Source: Rikenellaceae bacterium | Lineage (GTDB): Bacteria; Bacteroidota; Bacteroidia; Bacteroidales; Rikenellaceae | Assembly: GCA_020859745.1 (NCBI GenBank) | Contig: JAJBVQ010000055.1 | Location: 1 to 14,334 of the forward strand | Direction of reading: 5' to 3' | DNA: 14,334 bases | Shown here: piece by piece, positions 6,723 through 14,144 of the stretch | How the letters are laid out: every line of letters begins with the position of its first letter | How positions within the stretch are numbered: the stretch's first letter is position 1 | Position numbers and translations under genes: made by a program | Notes under the pieces: generated by a model | What the model saw: only the letters and a program-made list of their open reading frames with translations | The model's database searches: none | What the model was told of the DNA's origin: nothing

Positions 6723-7197
6723 ATTCCGGAGACAGCAACCTCTCCGGCTTCTATTTCACGGACGTATCGAAAGGCTATGACTGGACGTGGCCCCAGAACG
6801 GCGATCTGTGGCAAGACGGGATAAAGACCCTTTTCGACCCCTGCCCGTCGGGCTGGCGGGTGCCGAAAGGCGGTGCGGGGAGCCTCAGCCCGTGGAATGC
6901 TTTTACGTCAGCTAACGGGCCGTGGCAGGGAAAAGGCTCGTCAGCAGGACGTTTATGGAGCAGCGTCGTTGTACAGGGACCGGGCTGGTATCCTGCGAAT
7001 GGGTACCGGGCTTACGACCGGGGGATACTGGGCGCTGTCGCGGCGGCAGGGTACGCGTGGAGCAGCTCGTTTTCCGGAACAGACGCTTTCCGCTTATACT
7101 TAATGACGGAGAGCGTTGTCCCCGGTACGGTACACCCCCGTAGCCGGGCCGTTTCCGTCCGCTGCGTACGGGAGTGACGGGGATACGGAAGGGGGAG
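6717..7197 (+). pseudogene. Orphan 3' fragment of a FISUMP-family gene (cassette 2)
   Basis: A second start-less FISUMP C-terminus. The readable frame (codons at 6719 and on) ends at TGA 7175-7177 and encodes FYSGDSNLSGFYF, DW...GDLWQDGIKTLFDPCPSGWRVP, a variable centre, a GYAWSSSFSGTDAFRLY stretch and the end SRAVSVRCVRE. This is the usual final 150 residues of secreted FISUMP proteins, with no start, signal peptide or promoter. It shares with cassette 1 the T6-A-TT-CCGG opening, CTCTCCGGCTTCTATTTC (6740-6757), ACCCTTTTCGACCCCTG (6827-6843) and a 41-nt end block (7157-7197, one mismatch), while the protein centre is largely different. The same frame is open back into nagB, but only by chance. 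Confidence 0.78.
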
Positions 7198-7220
7198 ACG
7201 GAAATACCGCGAAAATTCGT

Positions 7221-7227
7221 TACTTTG
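7221..7227 (+). promoter_or_regulatory. Possible -7 element next to the HsdR_N gene
   Basis: TACTTTG is the -7 element with one spacer base missing, only 8 nt ahead of the ATG at 7236. If used, the message would have almost no leader. No -33 element is evident. Confidence 0.3.
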
Positions 7228-7235
7228 CAGTTCCC

Positions 7236-7694
7236 ATGAGCGAAGCGACCAAATACCCTCCCCTGAACCTGCCGCAGGCCGACCTGAAAATACGCCGTAC
7301 CGGCCCCAAACCGGAGGTTTGGGACATGCTCCGCCGCAAATGGTTGGTGCTCACGCCGGAAGAGTGGGTACGGCAACATTTTATCCGGTTCCTCACGGGG
7401 ACTTACGGCATCGACCCGTACCGCATCGTGCAGGAACAGCAGCTGAATATCAACGGCTTTTCGCTCCGCGCCGACATCGTCGTCTATTCACGGCAAGCCG
7501 AGCCCCAGCTGGTCGTCGAATGCAAAGCCGCCAGTATCGCCATTACTCAGGAGGTTTTCAATCAGATAGCACACTATAATATCCAGTTGGGCGTTCCTTA
7601 CCTGGTGGTGACCAACGGCATGCAGCACTACTGCTGCGAGATCGACCACGCCGCACGCAACTACCGTTTTATCCACGAAATACCGCAACTCTAA
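7236..7694 (+). CDS. Stand-alone HsdR_N (type I restriction R-subunit N-terminal domain) protein
   Basis: A 152-residue protein with the layout of the HsdR_N_2 family: a helical start (WDMLRRKWLVLTPEEWVRQHFI), then the PD-(D/E)xK nuclease core. The motif is visible as Asp80 in RADIVVY and Glu95-x-Lys97 in LVVECKA, followed by QIAHYN (110-115) and VTNG. All metal-site residues are intact, so nuclease chemistry is possible. No helicase domain, methylase or specificity subunit is nearby, and similar single-domain proteins are common in Bacteroidota with unknown role. ATG 7236 is preferred over the upstream ATG at 7116, because that extension would be read out of frame from the FISUMP fragment. 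The ABC-F gene begins 5 nt after its stop, so the two form an operon. Confidence 0.8.
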   Translation: MSEATKYPPLNLPQADLKIRRTGPKPEVWDMLRRKWLVLTPEEWVRQHFIRFLTGTYGIDPYRIVQEQQLNINGFSLRADIVVYSRQAEPQLVVECKAASIAITQEVFNQIAHYNIQLGVPYLVVTNGMQHYCCEIDHAARNYRFIHEIPQL

Positions 7695-7699
7695 GCCCT

Positions 7700-9571
7700 A
7701 TGGCCATCCATATGCAAGTCGAGTCGCTCACCAAATCCTTCGGCGAGCGCATCCTGTTCGAGAATATCACCTTCGGCATCAGCGAGGGGCAGCGTATCGG
7801 CCTGATCGCCGCCAACGGCACCGGAAAGACCACCCTGCTCAACATCATCGCAGGCCGTATGGACTATGACAGCGGCGAGGTGGTTTTCCGGCGCGGCGTG
7901 ACGGTGGGTTACCTCGAACAAGACCCGCAGTTCCCGGCGGGACTGACCGTGCTGGAAGCCTGTTTTCACGGGCAGAACGAAGTGGTACAGACCATTGCGC
8001 AATACGAACAGGCGTTGTCCAGGAACGATACGGCGGCGCTGGACGGACTGCTGGCCAAAATGGAAGCCATGGGGGCGTGGGATTTCGAGCAGCGGGCCAA
8101 GCAGATCCTGACCCGGTTGAACATCACCGATCTCGAACAGAAAGTCGAGACCCTGTCGGGCGGCCAGCTCAAACGCGTGGCGCTGGCGGCGGCGCTGATC
8201 GTGGAGCCGGATCTGCTGATCCTGGACGAACCGACCAACCACCTCGACATGGAGATGACCGAGTGGTTGGAAGAGTATCTTGCCGGGCGGCGGATGAGCC
8301 TGCTAATGGTGACCCACGACCGCTACTTCCTCGACCGCGTCTGCAACGAGATCATCGAGATCGACGACCGGCAGGTATACAGCTACAAAGGCAATTACAG
8401 CTACTACCTCGAAAAACGGCAGGAGCGCATCGACGCGGCGGACGCGACGGTTTCGCGGATGAAAAACCTCTATCGGCGGGAGTTGGAGTGGATACGCCGC
8501 ACGCCGTCTGCGCGATCGGGCAAGGCGAAATACAGGGTGGATGCGTTCCAAGATATTAAGGAAAAAGCGCACACCCGGCGCAGCGAGGGAAGCGTGCAAC
8601 TGGACGTGCAGCAGACCTATATCGGCAAGAAGATTTTCGAGGTGAAACACCTCTGCAAGCGGTTCGGCGACCGCGTGATCCTGAATGATTTCAGTTATCT
8701 GTTCTCACGATTCGAAAAGATGGGGATCGTGGGGAACAACGGGACGGGGAAATCGACCTTTATCAAAATGCTGTTAGGGCTGGAGCCGGCGGACAGCGGG
8801 ATGATCGACATCGGCGAGACGGTGCGGTTCGGCTATTACAGCCAGCAAGGGCTGGAGTTCGACCCGGATGCACGGGTGATCGACGTGATTACGGCCATCT
8901 CGGAGAATATCACGATGAGCGACGGCAAGCAGATCAGCGCGTCGCAACTCCTGACGCGGTTCCTCTTTTCGCCGCAGTCGCAGTACGACTATGTGGCGAA
9001 GCTGAGCGGGGGCGAGCGGCGCAGGCTATACCTCTGCACGATCCTGATGGCTAACCCGAATTTCCTGGTGCTGGACGAGCCGACCAACGACCTGGACATC
9101 CAGACGCTCAATGTATTGGAGGAGTATCTGGCGGCTTTTTCGGGCTGCCTGATCGTGGTGTCGCACGACCGTTATTTTATGGACAAGGTGGCTGACCACC
9201 TCCTGGTTTTCAACGGTGCGGGGAATATCAAGGATTTCCCGGGCAGTTACACGGACTACCGGGAGTGGCGCAAGGAGCAGGATGCCTTGGCATCGGCCCA
9301 AGCTACCCCGAAGACGACGGCTCCTCCGGCTGCGAAGGAAAAGCCGAAGGAGCGGGTTAAGGGCAAGCTGTCGTTCAACGAGAAGCGGGAGTTTGAGCAG
9401 CTGGAATCGGAGATCCCGAAACTGGAGGCCGAAAAAGCGACCCTCGAAACGGAAATGAGCAGCGGATCGCTCTCCACGGAGGAACTTATCTCCAAATCGG
9501 AACGCATCGCGGCGCTGATCGACGAGATCGACGCCAAGTCGATGCGCTGGCTCGAACTCTCGGAGTTGTAA
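7700..9571 (+). CDS. ABC-F family ATPase, Uup-like
   Basis: A 623-residue soluble protein with two ABC cassettes and no membrane helices, so it acts on the ribosome rather than as a transporter. Cassette 1: Walker A NGTGKTT (39-45), signature LSGGQ (152-156), Walker B LLILDEPTNHLD. The inter-cassette linker contains the family stretch ELEWIRRTPSARSGKAKYR (261-279). Cassette 2: Walker A GNNGTGKS (345-352), signature LSGGE (435-439), LVLDEPTNDLD. After a low-complexity Ala/Pro/Lys stretch, the last 75 residues form a coiled coil (EKREFEQLESEIPKLEAEK onward), the C-terminal domain typical of Uup. Uup-type proteins are linked to stalled or misassembled ribosomes; a drug-resistance role is less likely. 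It follows the nuclease-fold gene by 5 nt. Confidence 0.93.
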   Translation: MAIHMQVESLTKSFGERILFENITFGISEGQRIGLIAANGTGKTTLLNIIAGRMDYDSGEVVFRRGVTVGYLEQDPQFPAGLTVLEACFHGQNEVVQTIAQYEQALSRNDTAALDGLLAKMEAMGAWDFEQRAKQILTRLNITDLEQKVETLSGGQLKRVALAAALIVEPDLLILDEPTNHLDMEMTEWLEEYLAGRRMSLLMVTHDRYFLDRVCNEIIEIDDRQVYSYKGNYSYYLEKRQERIDAADATVSRMKNLYRRELEWIRRTPSARSGKAKYRVDAFQDIKEKAHTRRSEGSVQLDVQQTYIGKKIFEVKHLCKRFGDRVILNDFSYLFSRFEKMGIVGNNGTGKSTFIKMLLGLEPADSGMIDIGETVRFGYYSQQGLEFDPDARVIDVITAISENITMSDGKQISASQLLTRFLFSPQSQYDYVAKLSGGERRRLYLCTILMANPNFLVLDEPTNDLDIQTLNVLEEYLAAFSGCLIVVSHDRYFMDKVADHLLVFNGAGNIKDFPGSYTDYREWRKEQDALASAQATPKTTAPPAAKEKPKERVKGKLSFNEKREFEQLESEIPKLEAEKATLETEMSSGSLSTEELISKSERIAALIDEIDAKSMRWLELSEL

Positions 9572-9603
9572 ACCGTTCGTTTAATTACTACCCCGTATGG
9601 GAC

Positions 9604-9627
9604 TGCCGCTTTTTGTAAAAAGCGGCA
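9604..9627 (+). terminator. Hairpin downstream of the ABC-F gene, possible terminator
   Basis: TGCCGCTTTTT and AAAAAGCGGCA pair perfectly (11 bp) around a 2-nt loop. It starts 33 nt after the stop. The T-run lies inside the stem and no T-tail follows, so termination is plausible but not canonical. Confidence 0.5.
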
Positions 9628-9679
9628 CCAAAAACTTTTGAGTCAGCTACGCTACTCCTTAGGCTCCGCAGTCACCCGC

Positions 9680-9748
9680 TTTGGGTTGTGGAAATAGCCC
9701 GCTAAAACTTTGCATGACTGAATAGCGGGCTATTTCTCACAGCCCAAA
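9680..9748. repeat. Long imperfect inverted repeat
   Basis: A core of 13 perfect pairs (GAAATAGCCCGCT 9691-9703 with AGCGGGCTATTTC 9724-9736) extends outward by 11 more pairs (9680-9690 with 9738-9748), with one bulge at 9737 and one G:U. The 20-nt loop is not obviously structured. No T-tail in either direction. It lies inside a stretch bounded by ATTACTACCC (9584-9593) and GGGTAGTTAC (9754-9763), which are imperfect inverted copies. Confidence 0.75.
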
Positions 9749-9753
9749 AGAGA

Positions 9754-9787
9754 GGGTAGTTACAGCCAAAGCATCCCGCTGGGATGC
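9754..9787 (-). repeat. Hairpin plus GGCTGTAACTACCC repeat, copy A
   Basis: On the minus strand a hairpin (GCATCCC/GGGATGC, 7 bp, 3-nt loop; 9771-9787) is followed 3 nt later by GGCTGTAACTACCC (9754-9767). The same arrangement occurs on the plus strand at 14207-14240. Confidence 0.65.
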
Positions 9788-9804
9788 GCTCGGAAGTTTT
9801 TCTG

Positions 9805-9828
9805 GTTCTCTTTGTTCACAAAGAGAAC
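9805..9828 (-). terminator. Hairpin downstream of fhs, possible terminator
   Basis: GTTCTCTTTGT and ACAAAGAGAAC pair perfectly (11 bp) around a 2-nt loop, 36 nt past the fhs stop on the minus strand. On that strand it is followed by CAGAAAAAC, not a T-tail, so its role as a terminator is uncertain. Confidence 0.45.
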
Positions 9829-9864
9829 AGTACCCTCAAACGGGTAGAGATAAAAACGAACGAT

Positions 9865-11535
9865 TTAGAACAGGCCGGAGATATTTCCCTCGTCGTCGAT
9901 GTCGATATGCTCCGCCGCCGGTTCTTCCGGCAGGCCCGGCATGCGCATGATCTCGCCCGTGATCGGGATCAGGAAGCCCGCCCCGGCAGCAATCTCGATA
10001 TCCCGCACCGTGATCACGAAATCCTTCGGCCGTCCCAGCAGCGCCGGATTGTCCGACAGCGACTTCTGCGTCTTGGCCATACAGATCGCCAAGCCCTCCA
10101 GACCTAAATCCGCAATACGCTTCAATGCCCCACGAGCCTTGGAAGTATAATCCACCGCCTCGGCCCCGTAGATACTCTTCGCAATCGTTTCCACCTTCCT
10201 CTCCACCGACTCGTCCAGCGGATAAAGCGGTTTGAACTGCGGGCAGCAATAATCCGCCGCCGTCACCACCAACTTCGCCAGTTCCTCGGTTCCGGCTCCC
10301 CCCTGCCCCCACACATCCGCCACCGCGCACGGCACCCCGCGCATCGTGCAGTAATCCTTGATAAACTGCAACTCCTCCTCGCTGTCCGTCGCGAACTTGT
10401 TGATCGCCACCACCGGCGACAGGTTGAACAGGCCGATATTCTCGATATGTTTCTGCAAATTGACGATCCCCCGCTCCAATGCCTCCACATTCGGCGTTTT
10501 CAGCTCTTTCAGCGACTGGCCCCCGTGGTACTTCAGCGCACGCACCGTCGCCACCAGCACCACCGCATTCGGCGACAGCCCCGCCGCACGGCACTTGATA
10601 TCGAGGAACTTCTCCGCCCCCAGATCGAAGCCGAAACCCGCCTCCGTCACCGTGTAATCCGTCAGCGAGAGCGACATCTCCGTAGCCACCACCGTATTGG
10701 TTCCCTGCGCGATATTGGCGAACGGGCCGCCGTGGATCAGCGCCGGCGTCCCCTCGATCGTCTGCACCAGGTTCGGCTTGATCGCATCCTTCAACAGCGC
10801 CGCCATCGCCCCCTCCGCATGCAGGTCGCGGGCATAGACCGGCCTTTTATCGTAAGTGAAACCCACGAAAATATTACCCAGCCGCCGTTTCAGGTCCGAG
10901 ATGCCCGTCGCCAGGCAGAGGATCGCCATCACCTCGGAAGCCGCCGTGATGTCGAAACCCGTTTCGCGCGGCACGCCCGACCCCGTACCCCCGAGCCCAG
11001 CCACAAGATTGCGCAGCGAACGGTCGTTCATATCCATCACCCGCTTCCACGAAATAGTGCGGGGATCCAGCCCCAGCGAGCGGGTCTTGCTCTGTATGTT
11101 GTTGTCGATCAAAGCCGCCAGCAGGTTGTGCGCCTTCTCGACCGCCGCGAAATCACCGGTGAAATGGAGGTTGATATCCTCCATCGGCAGCACCTGCGAC
11201 AGGCCGCCCCCCGTAGCGCCCCCTTTGAGGCCGAACACCGGCCCCAGCGACGGTTCGCGCAGCACCACGCACGACCGTTTGCCGATCCGGTTCAGCGCCT
11301 GCGAAAGGCCGATGGAAACGGTGGTCTTCCCCTCACCCGCCGGCGTAGGCGAAATGGCCGAAACGAGGATCAGTTTCGACCGATGCATCCGTTCGCGGTC
11401 GATATAAGAGAGCGGCACTTTGGCCTTGTATTTTCCGTACAGTTCGAGGTCGTCGGGATCGATGCCCAGCTGTTCGGCCACCTGCACGACCGGTTTCATT
11501 TTCACCGAGCGGGCGATTTCGATATCTGTCTTCAT
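9865..11535 (-). CDS. fhs: Formate-tetrahydrofolate ligase
   Basis: A 556-residue cytoplasmic enzyme that uses ATP to join formate to tetrahydrofolate, giving 10-formyl-THF for purine and initiator-tRNA formylation, and allowing formate from fermentation to enter one-carbon metabolism. Family features in order: SYIDRERM, the P-loop TPAGEGKTT (64-72), LREPSLGPVFGLKGGATGGG, the folate-site region FTGDFAAVEKAHNLL, FDITAASEVMAILCLA, VATVRALKYHGG, and GAGFLIPITGEIMRMPGLP near the C-terminus. Length equals the family norm. It starts at the ATG 11535, about 40 nt past a good -7 element, and is a single-gene unit divergent from the glycosyltransferase. No folD or fchA is adjacent. Confidence 0.97.
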   Translation of the reverse strand: MKTDIEIARSVKMKPVVQVAEQLGIDPDDLELYGKYKAKVPLSYIDRERMHRSKLILVSAISPTPAGEGKTTVSIGLSQALNRIGKRSCVVLREPSLGPVFGLKGGATGGGLSQVLPMEDINLHFTGDFAAVEKAHNLLAALIDNNIQSKTRSLGLDPRTISWKRVMDMNDRSLRNLVAGLGGTGSGVPRETGFDITAASEVMAILCLATGISDLKRRLGNIFVGFTYDKRPVYARDLHAEGAMAALLKDAIKPNLVQTIEGTPALIHGGPFANIAQGTNTVVATEMSLSLTDYTVTEAGFGFDLGAEKFLDIKCRAAGLSPNAVVLVATVRALKYHGGQSLKELKTPNVEALERGIVNLQKHIENIGLFNLSPVVAINKFATDSEEELQFIKDYCTMRGVPCAVADVWGQGGAGTEELAKLVVTAADYCCPQFKPLYPLDESVERKVETIAKSIYGAEAVDYTSKARGALKRIADLGLEGLAICMAKTQKSLSDNPALLGRPKDFVITVRDIEIAAGAGFLIPITGEIMRMPGLPEEPAAEHIDIDDEGNISGLF

Positions 11536-11581
11536 AGCGTATGATGGTTTGGAATTAATAGTCCGATACTGTTTCGCTAAT

Positions 11582-11589
11582 CAAATATA
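11582..11589 (-). promoter_or_regulatory. -7 promoter element for fhs
   Basis: TATATTTG on the minus strand is an exact TAnnTTTG match 46 nt before the fhs start codon. The 101-bp divergent gap is AT-rich. On the plus strand TATATTAG (11602-11609), one base off consensus, could serve the glycosyltransferase gene, with start codon 27 nt beyond it. Confidence 0.6.
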
Positions 11590-11636
11590 ATACCTTTTTC
11601 GTATATTAGTGGTTTAATTCAGAGAGAGGATTTTCC

Positions 11637-12782
11637 ATGAAGATACGCATACTGGGCCCGGCGCACCCGTACCGGGGGGGCATCGCCAAATTCGACGAGG
11701 TGCTGGCCGCCGCTTTCGGGCGCGAGGGACACGACGTGAAGATCATCAACTTCACGCTGCAATACCCGTCGTTCCTCTTTCCGGGACGGACGCAATACAC
11801 GCGGATGGCTGTGCCGGAGGGGATCGTTATCGAGCGGCGCATCAACTCGGTGAACCCGCTGAACTGGCCGGTCGTCGGGCGCGAGATCGCGCGCGAGGAG
11901 CCGGAGCTGGTGATCCCGCGCTTCTGGATGCCTTTCATGGGGCCGTCGCTGGGGACTATCGTCCGGACGATCGGGCACCGCTGCCCCCATACCCGCATCA
12001 TCGCCTTGGCGGACAATATCGTGCCGCACGAACACCGGCCGGGAGACAGGCCGCTGACCGACTACTTCCTGCGGCAGACGGACGCGGTGGTCTATATGTC
12101 GGACGAGGTGGGGCGCGACCTCGATTCGTTCGAATACAAGGGATTGCGGGCCATGTCGCCGCACCCGATCTATGACACTTACGGCGAGCCGGTTGCCAAG
12201 GCGGAAGCATGCGCAGCTCTGGGGTTGGATCCTGAATCAAGTTATGTCCTGTTTTTCGGGTTTATCCGGGACTACAAAGGGCTCGACCTCTTACTGGAAG
12301 CGTGGGCCATGCTCAAAGCCAGGGGTTTCACGACGGGTCGTAAACTGCTGGTCGGCGGCGAATATTACGGGAACAAGGAGAAATACGACGCCCTGATCGA
12401 GAGCCTGGGTTTGACGGACGACGTGATCGTCCACGACCGGTATATCGACGAGAACCAGGTGCGCAACTACTTCGGGGCGGCGGATCTGGTGGTGCAGCCC
12501 TACAAGAGCGCGACGCAGAGCGGCGTGACGCAGGTGGCTTACCATTTCGGGGTGCCGATGGTGGTCACTCGCGTAGGCGGCCTGCCGGAGATCGTGCCGG
12601 ACGGCCGGGTGGGGTACGTGGTAGATGTCGCCCCTTCCGCTATCGCAGAGGCCATCGCTCGGTTTTACGATGAGAACAAAGCAGAAGAGTTCCGGGCCAA
12701 TATCGCTGTTGAGAAAGAACGTTTCAGTTGGTCGGCATTGACCGGTACTTTTACACGCCTGTGCGGTGAGATTAGGAAATAA
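11637..12782 (+). CDS. Glycosyltransferase, family 4-like (GT-B fold)
   Basis: A 381-residue retaining GT-B glycosyltransferase, probably cytoplasmic and acting on a nucleotide-sugar donor. The N-terminal domain opens with the glycine-rich acceptor loop ILGPAHPYRGGIAKF (5-19). The C-terminal domain begins at about 203 with LFFGFIRDYKGLDLLLEAW, the usual GT4 donor-domain entry, and includes QPYKSATQSGVTQVAYHFGVPMV, with the second half of the E-x7-E region less standard, and GGLPEIVPDGRVGYVV (314-329), where Glu318 lies in the conserved GGxxEIV stretch. Substrate and product cannot be read from sequence; cell-wall or surface polysaccharide is a reasonable guess. A purine-rich AGAGAGAGGA precedes the ATG. 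The peptidase gene follows after 12 nt, so they likely share a transcript. Confidence 0.9.
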   Translation: MKIRILGPAHPYRGGIAKFDEVLAAAFGREGHDVKIINFTLQYPSFLFPGRTQYTRMAVPEGIVIERRINSVNPLNWPVVGREIAREEPELVIPRFWMPFMGPSLGTIVRTIGHRCPHTRIIALADNIVPHEHRPGDRPLTDYFLRQTDAVVYMSDEVGRDLDSFEYKGLRAMSPHPIYDTYGEPVAKAEACAALGLDPESSYVLFFGFIRDYKGLDLLLEAWAMLKARGFTTGRKLLVGGEYYGNKEKYDALIESLGLTDDVIVHDRYIDENQVRNYFGAADLVVQPYKSATQSGVTQVAYHFGVPMVVTRVGGLPEIVPDGRVGYVVDVAPSAIAEAIARFYDENKAEEFRANIAVEKERFSWSALTGTFTRLCGEIRK

Positions 12783-12794
12783 CAGATTATTTAG

Positions 12795-14093
12795 ATGAGA
12801 TACCTGAAGTTTACATTTGCATTCCTGGTCCTGCTGGTCACAGCAGGGCTGACCGTGGCCGGGGCCACGGAGCTGTATGACAAGCTGATCGCCCTGAAAG
12901 GGGTGGTTTCGGTCGAAGAGCTGGACAAAGGCTTTTTCGAGGAGCGGTACGTGGTGATGTTCGATCAGCCGCTCGACCATAAGAACCCGTCCAAAGGGCA
13001 TTTCGAACAGCGTTTCGTGGTGGCCCATGCCGGTTTCGACCGGCCGACGGTTCTGGTGACTGAGGGCTACGGCGGGGCGCGGGCGCTGAACCCGCGCTAC
13101 CGCGAGGAGCTGTCGGCGCGCCTGGGTGCGAACCAGGTTTTCGTGGAGTACCGCTATTTCGGCGAATCCACACCCAAACCGCGCAACTGGGACTACCTGA
13201 ACGCCGAGAATGCGGCGGGAGACCTGCACGCGGTGCGGCAGGCGCTCGACGAGGTCTACCCCGAAAAATGGATCGGCACCGGGGTCAGCAAAGGGGGCGA
13301 GAACGCGCTGATCTACCGGATGTATTATCCGCAGGACGTGGATGTGACGGTAGCCTATGTGGGGCCGATCTGTTTCGGAGTCGAAGACGGGCGGCACGAG
13401 CCTTTCCTCGAACGGGTGGGGACGGCCGGGGAACGGGCCGCGATCCGCGAATACCAGACCGAGTTGCTCAAGCGGCGCAAGGAGCTGGTGCCGATGTTCG
13501 ACGAATACTGCAAATCGAAGGGCTATAAATTCCGGACGAATATCGACGAGGTTTTCGACCTCTGCGTGCTGGAGTACCCCTTCTCGATCTGGCAGTGGGG
13601 GACAGCGGTGAGCGTGATCCCGGCGTCGGACTCGCCGCACCAGGAGTTGCTGGACCACCTGACGGCGACCGTTTCGCCGGACTACTTCGCCATCAACGAC
13701 GAACCGTCGTTCTTCGTGCAGGCACAGCGGGAGTTGGGCTACTACGGCTATGACACCGCGCCGTTCGAGGGGTTGCTCTCGATCAAGGGCGCCAAGGGGT
13801 ATTTGCCGAGGATCCTGTTGCCGGACGATGCCAAACGCATCCGGTTCAGTGACGCCTTGTCGCGCAAGATCACGGCTTTCTACAAGGCCAACGACCCGAA
13901 AGTGATCTGCATCTACGGGCAGAACGACCCGTGGAGCGCGGCGATGCTCGACCCGGCGGCGTTCGAGGGGAAACAGAACATGAAGCTGATCGTGGAGCCG
14001 GGCGGCAGCCACCGCGCGCGGATCAAAACGCAGGGCGACGGGGTGCAGGGACAGATCTGGAAGACCATCGAAGGCTGGCTTTTCGGGATTTAA
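12795..14093 (+). CDS. Exported S37-type (PS-10) serine aminopeptidase
   Basis: A 432-residue alpha/beta-hydrolase-fold peptidase of the PS-10/S37 type, a secreted family known for tripeptidyl aminopeptidases. Residues 1-23 form a signal peptide (MRYLKFTFAFLVLLVTAGLTVAGA-type start, cut near VAGA). The domain begins with the family pattern FDQPLDHKNPSKGHFEQRF (56-74). The nucleophile is Ser165 in GTGVSKGG, the acid is probably Asp378 in YGQNDPW, and His406 in GGSHRARI completes the triad. VEYRYFGES (117-125) supplies the usual oxyanion-side motif. The protein is likely periplasmic and would trim peptides for uptake. Serine peptidases of this group are often unannotated hypothetical proteins. 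It ends 12-nt-spaced two-gene transcription with the glycosyltransferase; no terminator with a T-tail follows. Confidence 0.85.
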   Translation: MRYLKFTFAFLVLLVTAGLTVAGATELYDKLIALKGVVSVEELDKGFFEERYVVMFDQPLDHKNPSKGHFEQRFVVAHAGFDRPTVLVTEGYGGARALNPRYREELSARLGANQVFVEYRYFGESTPKPRNWDYLNAENAAGDLHAVRQALDEVYPEKWIGTGVSKGGENALIYRMYYPQDVDVTVAYVGPICFGVEDGRHEPFLERVGTAGERAAIREYQTELLKRRKELVPMFDEYCKSKGYKFRTNIDEVFDLCVLEYPFSIWQWGTAVSVIPASDSPHQELLDHLTATVSPDYFAINDEPSFFVQAQRELGYYGYDTAPFEGLLSIKGAKGYLPRILLPDDAKRIRFSDALSRKITAFYKANDPKVICIYGQNDPWSAAMLDPAAFEGKQNMKLIVEPGGSHRARIKTQGDGVQGQIWKTIEGWLFGI

Positions 14094-14144
14094 AGGATTT
14101 CCCGGAGCCAACTTGGCAAAGCAAAGTCTCCGCGACAGCGGACG

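Larger units (their letters stand above)
9572..9864. other. 293-bp gene-free region with four hairpins
   Basis: Lies between two convergent genes (ABC-F plus, fhs minus). I see no gene or tRNA. It holds, in order, an 11-bp hairpin (9604-9627), a long hairpin (9680-9748), a small hairpin with a repeated 14-mer (9754-9787), and an 11-bp hairpin (9805-9828). Base composition is clearly more AT-rich than the flanking genes. Confidence 0.8.

Noticed and set aside
6464..7177. A 237-codon gene starting inside nagB and running through cassette 2
   Set aside because: The first part is the out-of-frame reading of nagB and its terminator; homology to FISUMP begins only after the T-tract. No promoter or start signal supports a real gene.
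7116..7235. N-terminal extension of the HsdR_N protein by 40 residues
   Set aside because: These codons lie in the end of cassette 2 in a different frame and resemble nothing; a start at 7236 fits the family.
10447..11544. Plus-strand open frame of 365 codons opposite fhs
   Set aside because: Shadow of the well-supported fhs gene; Arg/His/Gln-rich with no recognisable domain.
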